From: Marinomonas ostreistagni
GTDB lineage: Bacteria; Pseudomonadota; Gammaproteobacteria; Pseudomonadales; Marinomonadaceae
Assembly: GCF_016888445.1 (NCBI RefSeq)
Contig: NZ_JAFEKF010000002.1
Span: 806,001 to 870,000, forward strand
Length of the DNA: 64,000 bases
Direction: 5' to 3'
Shown: positions 26,791 to 36,771 of the stretch, piece by piece
Numbering within the stretch: the first letter of the stretch is position 1
Layout: the number at the start of each line of letters is the position of its first letter
Translations under genes and position numbers: made by a program
The notes under the pieces: generated by a model
Told to the model about the DNA's origin: nothing
What the model saw: only the letters and a program-made list of their open reading frames with translations
Database searches by the model: none

Positions 26791-27564
26791 GTGCACATTT
26801 GGGCGGTGGCAAATCAAAAAGGTGGTGTGGGGAAAACCACGACCGTGGTCAGTCTTTCTGGTCTATTAGCAGACGCCGGCCATCGGGTATTGATGATTGA
26901 TCTAGATCCACATGGATCACTGACAAGTTATTTTCGTTTCGATCCAGACTCGATTGAGCACAGCGCCTACGATCTGTTCCAAGTAAATGGCAAGATTCCA
27001 GCCGATTTACCTCCGACACTGATTCTTGAGACAGGCCACCCCAACCTATCCTTAATGCCCGCTTCAACTGCATTGGCAACACTTGAGCGTCATGCTCAAG
27101 CTCAAGGCGGTATGGGGTTAGTGGTGTCAAAAACCTTGGCTATTTTATGGGACGATTACGATTATGTATTGATTGATAGCCCACCTGTTTTAGGTGTGTT
27201 GATGATTAATGCTTTAGCAGCCTGTCAGCAGTTGGTGATTCCTGTGCAAACAGAATTCCTTGCTATCAAAGGCTTAGAACGCATGATTCGTACCTTGACC
27301 ATGATTAATCGCGCCCGCAAACGACCTGTGCCCTACACCATAGTGCCGACCTTGTACGACCGCCGTACCCAAGCGTCGAACAAAAGTTTACGCAGTTTAA
27401 AAGATTTATATGAAGACGCCGTTTGGCATTCTGTGATACCTGTAGATACCAAATTACGAGACGCAAGTACGGCTGGCGTAGCGCCTTCGGCACTGGATGC
27501 CAATGCACGTGGTGTCAAAGCCTATGCCAGTTTGATGGATACCCTACTGAATCCATCCGGTTAG
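26791..27564 (+). CDS. ParA-family ATPase of the chemotaxis cluster (ParC-like)
   Basis: This 257-residue protein is a ParA/MinD-type ATPase with the deviant Walker motif QKGGVGKTT at residues 9-17, the switch segment MIDLDPHGS and the LIDSPPVLG motif. In Vibrio and Pseudomonas a ParC protein in this exact position places chemotaxis arrays at the pole with ParP; the assignment rests on position and the DLDPHGSLTSYF signature. GTG 26791 has AAGGGGA upstream and gives VHIWAVANQ, matching the family start. It is not FlhG: it lacks the usual FlhG N-terminus and sits seven kilobases from flhF. Confidence 0.88.
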   Translation: MHIWAVANQKGGVGKTTTVVSLSGLLADAGHRVLMIDLDPHGSLTSYFRFDPDSIEHSAYDLFQVNGKIPADLPPTLILETGHPNLSLMPASTALATLERHAQAQGGMGLVVSKTLAILWDDYDYVLIDSPPVLGVLMINALAACQQLVIPVQTEFLAIKGLERMIRTLTMINRARKRPVPYTIVPTLYDRRTQASNKSLRSLKDLYEDAVWHSVIPVDTKLRDASTAGVAPSALDANARGVKAYASLMDTLLNPSG

Positions 27565-27567
27565 AAT

Positions 27568-28620
<1,053 letters not shown>

Positions 28621-28638
28621 GCTTGTTTGGAGGTCATG

Positions 28639-29130
28639 ATGTCGACCAGTCATGCAATAACAGAAGTAAAACAAACAGATGATCCACTATTGCAGTGGGT
28701 GACTTTTCGCCTAGAAAATGAAATCTATGGCGTCAACGTTATGCAGGTGAAAGAGGTGTTACGCTACTCGGAGATCGCACCAGTACCGGGCGCGCCTTCC
28801 TTTGTATTGGGTATTATTCACTTGCGCGGTACGGTAGTGACCGTGATTGATACCTGTCAACGCTTTGATCTGCAGTCTGGCGAAGTCAATGATGACACGC
28901 GTATTATGATCCTTGAGGTGGATGGGCATGTAATCGGTATTTTGGTGGATGCAGTGTCAGAAGTCGTGTATCTGCGCCAGTCTGAAATCGAAGCGTCACC
29001 GAATGTTGGTAATGACGAATCATCTAAATTTATCCAAGGTGTATGCCACAAAAATGATACTTTGTTGATTCTGGTAGATTTAGATAAAATGCTGTCTGAA
29101 GATGAGTGGAACGAGATCGCTTCACTTTAA
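28639..29130 (+). CDS. cheW: Chemotaxis coupling protein CheW
   Basis: CheW joins CheA to chemoreceptors. The 163-residue product has the expected SH3-like sequence WVTFRLENEIYGVNVMQVKEVLRY, followed by FVLGIIHLRGTVVTVIDT and VIGILVDAVSEVV. ATG 28639 is chosen because GGAGG ends five bases before it; in-frame TTG 28627 and ATG 28636 are poorer choices. The gene follows the ParP-like gene and precedes a DUF2802 gene, as in Pseudomonas. Confidence 0.96.
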   Translation: MSTSHAITEVKQTDDPLLQWVTFRLENEIYGVNVMQVKEVLRYSEIAPVPGAPSFVLGIIHLRGTVVTVIDTCQRFDLQSGEVNDDTRIMILEVDGHVIGILVDAVSEVVYLRQSEIEASPNVGNDESSKFIQGVCHKNDTLLILVDLDKMLSEDEWNEIASL

Positions 29131-29157
29131 TACCGATCAGACCTTAGAAGGCGTTTA

Positions 29158-29574
29158 ATGGAATCTCAATGGATTTTCAATTTATTACTGGTGCTGCAAT
29201 TTTTGATGATTGTGGCATTGGTTGTTTGGGTGTTACGCCTTTCTAAAAAGCTTAAGCGGACGGAGCAAGTGTTCCATGAGGCTGAGCAAGCACAAAAGAA
29301 GCAAGTTCAGGTGTTGGCCTCTGGCTCCATCGGCATGGGACGGCGCCTCGTTGCGATTGAAAAACGCTTGAATATGGCAGTTGAACGACAGTCAGAGCTG
29401 ATTTCAAAAGAAGGTAGCAGTGTGTCTTACAATCGCGCGATTGAACTGCTTGAAATGGGCGCTTCGGTAGACGATTTGGTCTCTAAGTGTGGTTTGATTC
29501 GCGCTGAAGCCGAGTTGATTAGCTTACTTAAGAAAGAGTCTCGTCGCCCAAATTCCAGCCAACCTTACCAGTAG
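29158..29574 (+). CDS. DUF2802 family membrane-anchored protein
   Basis: The 138-residue product has one N-terminal membrane helix near residues 6-26 (LLLVLQFLMIVALVVWVL), a coiled-coil stretch, and a C-terminal helical segment (YNRAIELLEMGASVDDLVSKCGLIRAEAELI) typical of DUF2802 proteins encoded after cheW in Pseudomonas-type chemotaxis clusters. The function is not established to my knowledge. Position suggests a link to polar chemotaxis arrays or the flagellum. It ends tail to tail with the minus-strand flhX-like gene, one base between them, with no obvious terminator. Confidence 0.85.
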   Translation: MESQWIFNLLLVLQFLMIVALVVWVLRLSKKLKRTEQVFHEAEQAQKKQVQVLASGSIGMGRRLVAIEKRLNMAVERQSELISKEGSSVSYNRAIELLEMGASVDDLVSKCGLIRAEAELISLLKKESRRPNSSQPYQ

Positions 29575-29575
29575 G

Positions 29576-29845
29576 TTAAGGTTCTTTAGTGTAGAGGTCA
29601 TTGTTTTTCAGCGAGTGAGAGAAGGCAATGATTTCTGCAACGGCGAGATAGAGCGTTTCGGGGATTTCATCACCGATTTCTAGGGTCGCCAGCACTTCTA
29701 CTAGTTCCGGGCTTTTGTGCAGCAGCACATCATGCTCTTGAGCCACTTCCATAATACGCTCCGCCAGTAATCCCGATCCCTTAGCCGTGACCGTCGGCGC
29801 ACTTTGAAAATCATATTTTAACGCAATCGCTTTTTGTTGTTTCAT
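29576..29845 (-). CDS. FlhB C-terminal-like protein (FlhX/FhlB type)
   Basis: This 89-residue protein resembles only the last part of the FlhB cytosolic domain: KAIALKYDFQSAPTVTAKGSG corresponds to the segment after the NPTH cleavage site, and IPETLYLAVAEIIAFSHSL matches the FlhB end. It lacks membrane helices and the cleavage motif. In some bacteria such FlhX proteins can support the export switch when the native FlhB C-terminal fragment is absent. It directly follows a FliK-like gene on the minus strand, two bases after its stop. ATG at 29845 was chosen over TTG 29851. Confidence 0.85.
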   Translation of the reverse strand: MKQQKAIALKYDFQSAPTVTAKGSGLLAERIMEVAQEHDVLLHKSPELVEVLATLEIGDEIPETLYLAVAEIIAFSHSLKNNDLYTKEP

Positions 29846-29847
29846 GT

Positions 29848-31572
29848 TCAAGTCCTAATATCAATCAATCGTTTGGGCGGTTGATCTGAGTGCTCATGCG
29901 ATGAGGAAGTTGGGTCTTTTAGCTTGGCCCGAAAGCAGTCGAGCGTTTCTATGCTCACATCTTTGTTACGTAAATTGCTGCGCAGTTCGTCAAGGCGTTG
30001 GCGAATCATGGCCTCGGTCGCGGCTTCCTCGACGGCGAACACAATGCCGACTTTTTGTCCTTGAATGCTGGTCCGCGCCTCAAAGCGTCCGGTTTCTTCA
30101 AAATCAAACTTTAGCTGCACCAGCCAGCGACGCTGGTGGGGTTCGGTGTCCGATGACTGGCTATGATCTTTGTCTATTTTGACATTGACGACTGAGCTTG
30201 CGCGGCCATCCTTGATGGGAATTTCCATACTCAATGGCAACAAGGTGCCATCTTGTTGTGCTTGGGCATTTTCCACTAAGTGACGTACTTGTCCTGTCGT
30301 GATGCGCTCTATAGCGCCAGACACTAGATTAAATGTGTTGGCTTGGGTGGCTGGGATGGGTTGTGGGTTGGGCTGTTTTGCCACATCGGCTACGGCATTT
30401 TCTAAACGCGATAAGTTGAGCTTTAAATCTGTGTTTAAATGCGTGCGTTGCGCAAGATTGGCCTCACTAAATAGCCCTGAGCTTTGTAGCGCTTGCTTTA
30501 TCCCTTCCGAGGATTGCGTGACACTTTGCAGATTCGGTAGCTGTCGCACTAGTTGCTCTAGGGCTTGGCTGACTTTTTCAGGCAGTGCGCTACCTGCTTG
30601 GGTCATTTGATTGAGCTGACGGATCATACCGACAAATTCTTGTGCAGTGATTTGTTTGGGCAGTGCTTGCTTTAACCCTTCGCTTAAGGTGACCTCAGTA
30701 CTTGAAGGGCGCTGGCTAGGGTAAAGTTGTAGCTGATTGTTTTTATCAACAAACACATTAACGGTATCACCTGCCTTAAGCGGGTGCTGCGTATTGAGGG
30801 TAAATTGCTGCTTGCCGTCACTGACCAGTGCACTATAGCCATTGGCTTGAGCTGAGCTAGAAGGGCTTGATGTCGCTGTATTGTTGGCTGAGTTTATTTG
30901 TGTCGCGCTAGGGGCGCTTTGCACTGGTGATGATGTGGTCGACATCGCGGTACTAGCAACCGCAGTGCTGGTAGTAGGCGTGGCGGAGGTGGCTGCTTGA
31001 CTCGGTGCGTTGGAGCTGATGACTGTTAGCGTGATCGGGCGGCTGGCAATCGTGACATCGGCTAGGACTTTGGCATTTGTGGAGACATTGGTGTTATTAG
31101 GGCTAGCGCTTGGGCGAGACGCTGACGCTTGGTAAGCAGTCATGTTAGTATCCGCTGCCTTAGTCGTCGTGCTGGTTTGGTTGTTTTGGTGCGCTGCTGG
31201 CGAACTTTGTAAAGGATTGCTAGTCGAACCTTGCGCTACAGTAGGACGGGCGTTGTTGCTTGTGAGCGTTAGGCTAGCACTTTGGTTGCGGGCGACGGTT
31301 AATGTAGCGTTATCGCCTGCACGTATATTGGCATCGGGTTTGGGATTAACGAGTGTGAACTGTTGTTGATCGTTGCGCTGAATGCCAATCAATTGGTTAG
31401 CGCCTTGTGCACTTTGCGCGTTCTGCACGGAAGTGATTTTGACGGGGTGCATGCCTTCGATAAACTTAAGTTCGCTACTGAGTTTAGACAGCGCGCCAAG
31501 ATTAGAGGTCGTTGAGGTCGTGAGCGACCCTTTAGCCTGGCCAGAAACTAGCGAATTTATGTCCGTGATCAT
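29848..31572 (-). CDS. Second FliK-like protein
   Basis: The 574-residue product has a long N-terminal region rich in Ser, Thr, Ala, Asn and Gln and a C-terminal domain (from about residue 450) resembling the FliK hook-length domain: LPLSMEIPIKDGRASSVVNV, WLVQLKFDFEETGRFEA and FAVEEAATEAMIRQRLDEL. It shows weak similarity to the fliK product at 8880 but is encoded on the opposite strand, upstream of the FlhB-like fragment. The ATG at 31572 has AGGGTGG upstream. A role in export switching with its neighbour is inferred. Confidence 0.8.
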   Translation of the reverse strand: MITDINSLVSGQAKGSLTTSTTSNLGALSKLSSELKFIEGMHPVKITSVQNAQSAQGANQLIGIQRNDQQQFTLVNPKPDANIRAGDNATLTVARNQSASLTLTSNNARPTVAQGSTSNPLQSSPAAHQNNQTSTTTKAADTNMTAYQASASRPSASPNNTNVSTNAKVLADVTIASRPITLTVISSNAPSQAATSATPTTSTAVASTAMSTTSSPVQSAPSATQINSANNTATSSPSSSAQANGYSALVSDGKQQFTLNTQHPLKAGDTVNVFVDKNNQLQLYPSQRPSSTEVTLSEGLKQALPKQITAQEFVGMIRQLNQMTQAGSALPEKVSQALEQLVRQLPNLQSVTQSSEGIKQALQSSGLFSEANLAQRTHLNTDLKLNLSRLENAVADVAKQPNPQPIPATQANTFNLVSGAIERITTGQVRHLVENAQAQQDGTLLPLSMEIPIKDGRASSVVNVKIDKDHSQSSDTEPHQRRWLVQLKFDFEETGRFEARTSIQGQKVGIVFAVEEAATEAMIRQRLDELRSNLRNKDVSIETLDCFRAKLKDPTSSSHEHSDQPPKRLIDIRT

Positions 31573-31677
31573 GCTTTCACCACCCTTTCTTTCAGAAAAG
31601 CTAGAAATATATTTTATAATAGTTGCCAATTTAGAGCGCTGCTCTGATGTTGTTAACGGCCAGTATGGGAAATTCTT

Positions 31678-32295
31678 TTGCAAAAGTCAGTCAACTTGCA
31701 GGTGAATCAGCTTTACCTTGAACGCGGCGATCGTGATCTCTGCCAGGATTTAACGTTTAGTGTCACCAGTGGTGAACTGGTACGCGTTGCGGGTGAGAAT
31801 GGCGCAGGCAAAAGTTCGTTAATGAAGGCGTTGTTGGGTTGGCTACCCATAGAGTCAGGCCAAATTGAATATAAGGGCGAAGATGTGACGGTGCACCGTG
31901 ATGTGTTGTTGGCCGATCAGCTTTATCTGGGGCATACGCCGGGTATTAAGACGGTACTGACGCCACTGGAAAATCTGCGATTGTATTGCCCAGAAGCTAG
32001 CTTGCAAGCATTGGAGCAGGCGCTGGAGCACGTTCAGCTTGGGCCCTATGCAGATATTCCCGCCGCACAATTATCAGCAGGGCAGAAGCGCCGCGTAGCG
32101 TTAGCTAGATTGTGGCTAACAGACAAGCCGCTGTGGTTGTTAGATGAGCCCTTTACGGCGCTCGATCACGCCGGTGTCCTAGCATTAGAAGCGCACATCA
32201 AAACCCATTTAGATTCAGGTGGTGCCGTGATGTTGACCACGCATCAAACGTTGCTCACTCTTTCTGCGAAAACAGTGGAGTTAGCCGCCGCGTGA
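31678..32295 (+). CDS. ccmA: Heme exporter ATPase CcmA
   Basis: CcmA is the ATPase of the CcmABCD complex that releases holo-CcmE during cytochrome c maturation. The 205-residue ABC domain has Walker A GENGAGKS at residues 39-46, signature LSAGQKRRVALARLW and Walker B LWLLDEPF. The start is TTG 31678; a GTG at 31699 is another possibility. It is the first gene of the ccm operon and overlaps ccmB by four bases. The region upstream (31573-31677) is shared with the divergent FliK-like gene. Confidence 0.95.
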   Translation: MQKSVNLQVNQLYLERGDRDLCQDLTFSVTSGELVRVAGENGAGKSSLMKALLGWLPIESGQIEYKGEDVTVHRDVLLADQLYLGHTPGIKTVLTPLENLRLYCPEASLQALEQALEHVQLGPYADIPAAQLSAGQKRRVALARLWLTDKPLWLLDEPFTALDHAGVLALEAHIKTHLDSGGAVMLTTHQTLLTLSAKTVELAAA

Positions 32296-32954
32296 ACTAT
32301 ACCTCTTTTTTTAAAGCCGAGTGGCTGTCGTTATTGCGCCGTAAACAAGACACCTTAAATGCGTTGTTGTTTTTTGTCATGGTGATCACGTTATTCCCTT
32401 TAGGTGTTGATCCCAGTTCCGAGTTTTTAGCCCCAGCAGCGGGCGGCATTATTTGGTGTGCGACGGCCTTGTCAGTGCTGATGGCAGTGGAAGGATTATT
32501 TAAGGAAGACTTTAACGACGGCTCTCTTGAACAGTGGCTAGCCAGTGGTTTGTCTGTAAGTGTATTGGTGTTGCTCAAAGTATTAGCGCAGTGGTTGATG
32601 GTGATGGTGCCGTTATTGCTGGCGTTACCCGTACTGGCACAGATGCTGTTTTTGCCATGGTCTTCGTTGCTGACAGTGATGGGCTCATTGTTATTGGGGA
32701 CACCAGCGTTATTTCTGATCGGGGCGATCGGCGCTGCTTTAACGGTGTCTTTGCGCCGTGGTGCGGTGCTGATGTTGTTGCTTATCTTACCGCTCTACAT
32801 TCCGGTCATTATTTTTGCTACAGGGGCTATTCGAGCAGCACAGCTGCAGATGAGTGTCAGTGGCCAGTTGGCGATTTTAGCCGCGATGTCTATCGTCGCG
32901 TTGGCGTTGGCGCCAGTGATGACAGCGATTTCAATTAAGGCGAGTGTGAACTGA
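32292..32954 (+). CDS. ccmB: Heme exporter membrane protein CcmB
   Basis: CcmB is the membrane partner of CcmA. The 220-residue product has six predicted membrane helices and family sequences FKAEWLSLLRRKQDTLNALLFF at the start and GTPALFLIGAIGAALTVSLRRG in the middle. It begins with GTG overlapping the ccmA stop and shares one base with the ccmC start (TGATG). Length is standard. Confidence 0.95.
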   Translation: MNYTSFFKAEWLSLLRRKQDTLNALLFFVMVITLFPLGVDPSSEFLAPAAGGIIWCATALSVLMAVEGLFKEDFNDGSLEQWLASGLSVSVLVLLKVLAQWLMVMVPLLLALPVLAQMLFLPWSSLLTVMGSLLLGTPALFLIGAIGAALTVSLRRGAVLMLLLILPLYIPVIIFATGAIRAAQLQMSVSGQLAILAAMSIVALALAPVMTAISIKASVN

Positions 32955-33700
32955 TGAATTGGACATGGTTTCATAAACTTGGCTCTCCAAAATGGTTTTA
33001 TCAATGGGCGAGCAAATGGGCCGGTAAATTGGTCTGGATAGGATTGTTACTGCTGCTGATAGGAGTGGTCTGGGGGTTGGCTTTTGCGCCTGCGGATTAC
33101 CAGCAGGGCAATAGCTTTCGTATCATTTACATCCATGTGCCCGTCGCTATGTTGGCACAAAGCTGCTACTTGGCGATGGGGATAGCTGGTTTTGTGGCGC
33201 TTGTCTGGCAAATGAAGCTGGCGCCAGTGTTTATCAAGTCAGTCGCAGTGGTTGGCGCTGTGATGGCGTTTATCGCGCTGCTGTCAGGTGCCATTTGGGG
33301 CAAACCTACGTGGGGCACATGGTGGGTATGGGATGCACGCTTAACCTCGGTATTGGTGTTGTTTTTACTCTACATGGGCGTGATAGCCATCCAAAATGCG
33401 CTTGATGATCAGGTGTTTGCCGATAAGGCGGTGGCCGTCGTGAGTTTGGTGGGCGTCATTAATTTACCCATCATTAAATATTCGGTTGAGTGGTGGAATA
33501 CTTTGCACCAGCCAGCGACGTTTAGGCTGACCGAAAAACCGTCCATGCCGATGGAAATGTGGTTGCCCTTATTATTTTCAGCGCTTGGGCTTTATCTATT
33601 CAGTGCTGGGATTGCTATGTGGCGCATGCAAACGGAAGTGCTAAAACGTGAGCGTAAGGCTAACTGGGTGAAGCAGGAGGTAATGTCAGATGGCATTTGA
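32954..33700 (+). CDS. ccmC: Heme handling protein CcmC
   Basis: CcmC binds heme in the inner membrane and delivers it to CcmE. The 248-residue product has six membrane helices and the tryptophan-rich WWD motif (GTWWVWDARLTSVLVL) near residue 125, with histidines in IHVPVAML and NTLHQPA that act as heme ligands in the family. It overlaps ccmD by eleven bases. Confidence 0.97.
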   Translation: MNWTWFHKLGSPKWFYQWASKWAGKLVWIGLLLLLIGVVWGLAFAPADYQQGNSFRIIYIHVPVAMLAQSCYLAMGIAGFVALVWQMKLAPVFIKSVAVVGAVMAFIALLSGAIWGKPTWGTWWVWDARLTSVLVLFLLYMGVIAIQNALDDQVFADKAVAVVSLVGVINLPIIKYSVEWWNTLHQPATFRLTEKPSMPMEMWLPLLFSALGLYLFSAGIAMWRMQTEVLKRERKANWVKQEVMSDGI

Positions 33701-33866
33701 ATCGTTGACTGACTTTTTGCAAATGGGAACGCACGGGGTTTATGTGTGGTCTACCTATGGCATCAGCCTTTTGGTGCTGGCTGGACTCGGTATTGGCACG
33801 CTAAAGGCTCGTGCAGAGCTTAAAAAGCAATTAAAAAAACGTTATCAAAGGGAGCAGAGTCGTTAA
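33690..33866 (+). CDS. ccmD: Heme exporter small protein CcmD
   Basis: A 58-residue frame from ATG 33690 to TAA 33866 fills the gap between ccmC and ccmE exactly. It has a single membrane helix (YGISLLVLAGLGIGTL) preceded by YVWSTY, the hallmark of CcmD, and a lysine- and arginine-rich cytosolic tail with RAELKKQLKKRYQRE. CcmD stabilises the CcmABC complex with CcmE. GGAGG lies about nine bases before the start. It is easily missed because of its length. Confidence 0.93.
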   Translation: MAFESLTDFLQMGTHGVYVWSTYGISLLVLAGLGIGTLKARAELKKQLKKRYQREQSR

Positions 33867-34310
33867 ATGCATCCAGTCCGAAAAAAACGCATGATCACCA
33901 TCGGCGTCATATTAGTTTTGCTTTCTGCAGCCATTGGTTTGGTGATGTTTGCGCTGTCACAAAATATCAATTTGTTTTACTCGCCGACTCAGATTGCAAA
34001 GGGTGAAGCCCCTCAGCAAGTGACGATCCGAGCGGGCGGTATGGTTGTCGACGGCAGTGTTGAGCGCCAGTCCGAAACCTTAGATGTAGCGTTTGCTGTG
34101 ACCGATTATCAGCACCAACTGCGCATCGAGTATCGCGGTATTTTGCCGGATCTATTTCGTGAAGGTCAGGGCATCGTCGCGCAAGGCAAGCTTGACCAAC
34201 GCGGTGTGCTGATCGCCAGTGAAGTACTGGCCAAGCATGATGAAGAGTATATGCCGCCAGAAGTGACCGAAGCGCTTGAGCAATCCAAGCAAGCCAGTGC
34301 TCAACCATAA
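33867..34310 (+). CDS. ccmE: Heme chaperone CcmE
   Basis: CcmE covalently binds heme in the periplasm and passes it to CcmF. The 147-residue product has one N-terminal membrane helix, an OB-fold ([31 protein letters not shown]), and the heme-binding motif [12 protein letters not shown] with His124 and Tyr128. It starts directly after the ccmD stop with no gap. Confidence 0.97.
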   Translation: MHPVRKKRMITIGVILVLLSAAIGLVMFALSQNINLFYSPTQIAKGEAPQQVTIRAGGMVVDGSVERQSETLDVAFAVTDYQHQLRIEYRGILPDLFREGQGIVAQGKLDQRGVLIASEVLAKHDEEYMPPEVTEALEQSKQASAQP

Positions 34311-34319
34311 GGATAAGTT

Positions 34320-36260
34320 ATGATGTTTCCCGAGATTGGGCATTTTGCGTTAATGCTGGCACTGATGTTTGCGCTAGCATTGGCAGTGGTGCCGCTGTTA
34401 GGCTACGTCCGCCACAATGCGATTTTGCTGGCCAGTGCCAAGCCACTGACCTATGTAATGACGGCTTTGACCGGGCTAAGCTTTGTTATTTTGGCGGTGG
34501 CCTTTGCACAGGATGATTTCTCCGTGCTGTATGTTAGTCAGCACTCCAATAGTTTGCTGCCGATCTGGTACAAGCTCAGTGCCGTTTGGGGCGGCCACGA
34601 GGGTTCGTTACTGCTTTGGGTAACGATTTTAGTGGCCTGGGCGAGTGCGGTCGCTTACAAAAGTGACTCGTTACCAAATAGTACTGGGCCAGTAGTGTTG
34701 GGTGTGTTGGGGATCGTTGCGACTGGATTTCTATCCTTTATTCTCTTTACCTCTTCGCCTTTTATCCGAGTGCTTCCTGATCAGCCAATGGATGGGGTTG
34801 ATTTAAACCCGCTACTACAAGATATCGGCTTGATCGTGCATCCGCCGATGCTTTACATGGGCTATGTGGGCTTTTCGGTGGCCTTTGCCTTTGCTATTGC
34901 TGCGTTAATCACTGGGAATTTGAATGCGTCTTGGGCGCGCTGGGCACGACCATGGACCAATGTGTCATGGGCGTTTTTAACCCTTGGTATTGCGCTAGGT
35001 AGCTGGTGGGCGTATTACGAACTAGGCTGGGGCGGCTGGTGGTTTTGGGACCCAGTTGAAAATGCTTCCTTGATGCCTTGGTTGGCGGGTACGGCTTTGG
35101 TTCATTCTCTAGCCGTGACTGAAAAGCGGGGTGTGTTCAAGAGCTGGACCGTATTACTGGCGATTTTCACCTTTAGCCTATCCCTGCTTGGGACCTTTCT
35201 AGTGCGTTCTGGGGTGTTGACCTCGGTGCATGCGTTTGCCGCAGATCCGACCCGCGGGGTGTTTATCCTCGCTTTGTTGGTCATCATCATCGGTAGCAGC
35301 TTGTTGCTCTATGCCGTACGGGCGCAAGCGGTTAAATCCAGCGCCAGTTTTGGTTTAAGCGGCCGTGAGTCTTGGCTGCTGATCAACAATATCTTATTAA
35401 CCGTACTGACCTTAACGGTGCTGTTGGGTACGTTATATCCGCTTATTTTTGATGCCTTTGGCTTGGGTAAAATTTCGGTCGGGGCGCCGTATTTTAATGC
35501 GGTGTTTGGTCCGATTGCGTTATTGCTGATTGTGTTTATGGGTATTGGCCCAGTGGCTAAGTGGCATCGCACTCAAGGTAAGTTGCTGTGGCGCAAAGCC
35601 TGGCTGTCAGCACTGCTGAGTGTGGTGTTGGCGGCGCTAGTGTTTACCTTCCACGAGTTTGATGCCTTGATGTGGGCCAGCTTCGCCATTGCCTTGTGGC
35701 TGGTGTTGATGTGTGTGCGTGATTACTGGGATAAAGTTCGTACCGCGCGCCAATCAATGTGGCAACGGGCGCGTCAGTTGCCACGCAGTTACTATGGTAT
35801 GCAGTTGGCTCATATTGGTGTCGCGGTGACCTTGATCGGTGTGATTTTTGTTAGCATGAACAGCACCGAAACCATTGTGCGCATGGCGCCTGGTGATCGG
35901 GTGAATGTCGGCAATTATGAGTTTGAGTTCACTGGTACGCGCCACGTTGAAGGCCCAAATTACAGTGCTGATATGGCCGTGATCAATGTGTATCAAGCGG
36001 ATCAATTAGTCACGCAGATGTTGCCACAAAAGCGTCTTTATAAGGCGCGCCAACAAATGATGACAGAGGCCGCGTTGCACCCAGGTTTTACCCGTGATCT
36101 GTATGTCTCCTTAGGTGAGCCGTTGGCAGACGATGCTTGGGGCGTGCGTATTTATATCAAATCCTTTGTGCGTTGGATTTGGCTGGGTGCCATTCTGATG
36201 ACTATTGGTGGGTTGGTCGCTGCATGGGACAAACGCTACCGCCGTAAAACAGGAGCATAA
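34320..36260 (+). CDS. ccmF: Cytochrome c heme lyase subunit CcmF
   Basis: CcmF is the large membrane component of the heme ligation complex. The 646-residue product has many membrane helices, the WWD motif WGGWWFWDPVENASLMPWL near residue 240 and the conserved GGHEGSLLLW segment. Length is normal. It is followed one base later by the thioredoxin-like ccmG. Confidence 0.97.
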   Translation: MMFPEIGHFALMLALMFALALAVVPLLGYVRHNAILLASAKPLTYVMTALTGLSFVILAVAFAQDDFSVLYVSQHSNSLLPIWYKLSAVWGGHEGSLLLWVTILVAWASAVAYKSDSLPNSTGPVVLGVLGIVATGFLSFILFTSSPFIRVLPDQPMDGVDLNPLLQDIGLIVHPPMLYMGYVGFSVAFAFAIAALITGNLNASWARWARPWTNVSWAFLTLGIALGSWWAYYELGWGGWWFWDPVENASLMPWLAGTALVHSLAVTEKRGVFKSWTVLLAIFTFSLSLLGTFLVRSGVLTSVHAFAADPTRGVFILALLVIIIGSSLLLYAVRAQAVKSSASFGLSGRESWLLINNILLTVLTLTVLLGTLYPLIFDAFGLGKISVGAPYFNAVFGPIALLLIVFMGIGPVAKWHRTQGKLLWRKAWLSALLSVVLAALVFTFHEFDALMWASFAIALWLVLMCVRDYWDKVRTARQSMWQRARQLPRSYYGMQLAHIGVAVTLIGVIFVSMNSTETIVRMAPGDRVNVGNYEFEFTGTRHVEGPNYSADMAVINVYQADQLVTQMLPQKRLYKARQQMMTEAALHPGFTRDLYVSLGEPLADDAWGVRIYIKSFVRWIWLGAILMTIGGLVAAWDKRYRRKTGA

Positions 36261-36261
36261 A

Positions 36262-36771
36262 ATGAAAAAGTTGTTTTTCTTCATTCCGTTAGTGATTTTT
36301 TTAGCCTTAGGTGCTGTGTTTTATCAGCAGCTTGGCAAAGACGCTGAGTACATGCCATCAGCATTGATTGGACAATCTGTGCCTGAGTTTCAGTTAATTG
36401 ATCTGGCCACTGATAGTGTGGTTGGTAACGAGGCGCTACCCAATGAGCCTTACCTAATGAATTTTTGGGCGACATGGTGTCCTTCTTGTGCGGCTGAACA
36501 TGCGTATTTAGGTGAGCTTGCCGAGCAAGGCGTGACGATTGTTGGTATTGATTATAAAGATGATACGCCCGCTGCACGTGAGTGGTTGGCTGAGCGCGGT
36601 AATCCTTACTCATTGGTGTTAACCGACGAAATGGGGCACTTTGGTGTGGATATGGGGATTACCGGTGCGCCAGAGACTTTCGTTATCAGTGGTGAAGGTG
36701 AAGTCTTGTACCGCCACCAAGGTGTGGTGAATGCTGAAGTTTGGCAAACACTGAAAGGATACATGCAATGA
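36262..36771 (+). CDS. ccmG: Periplasmic thiol:disulfide oxidoreductase CcmG (DsbE)
   Basis: CcmG reduces the disulfide of apocytochrome c so that heme can be attached. The 169-residue product has an N-terminal membrane anchor (LFFFIPLVIFLALGAVFY) and a thioredoxin fold with the active site NFWATWCPSCAAEH and the cis-proline loop GITGAPETF. The ATG at 36262 has AGGAG upstream. Its stop overlaps the ccmH start (ATGA). Confidence 0.96.
   Translation: MKKLFFFIPLVIFLALGAVFYQQLGKDAEYMPSALIGQSVPEFQLIDLATDSVVGNEALPNEPYLMNFWATWCPSCAAEHAYLGELAEQGVTIVGIDYKDDTPAAREWLAERGNPYSLVLTDEMGHFGVDMGITGAPETFVISGEGEVLYRHQGVVNAEVWQTLKGYMQ

Noticed and set aside
26791..27564. ParA-like ATPase as the missing FlhG
   Set aside because: Its N-terminus and DLDPHGS segment fit the chemotaxis-array ParC type, and it sits between motD and parP as in Pseudomonas, not beside flhF.
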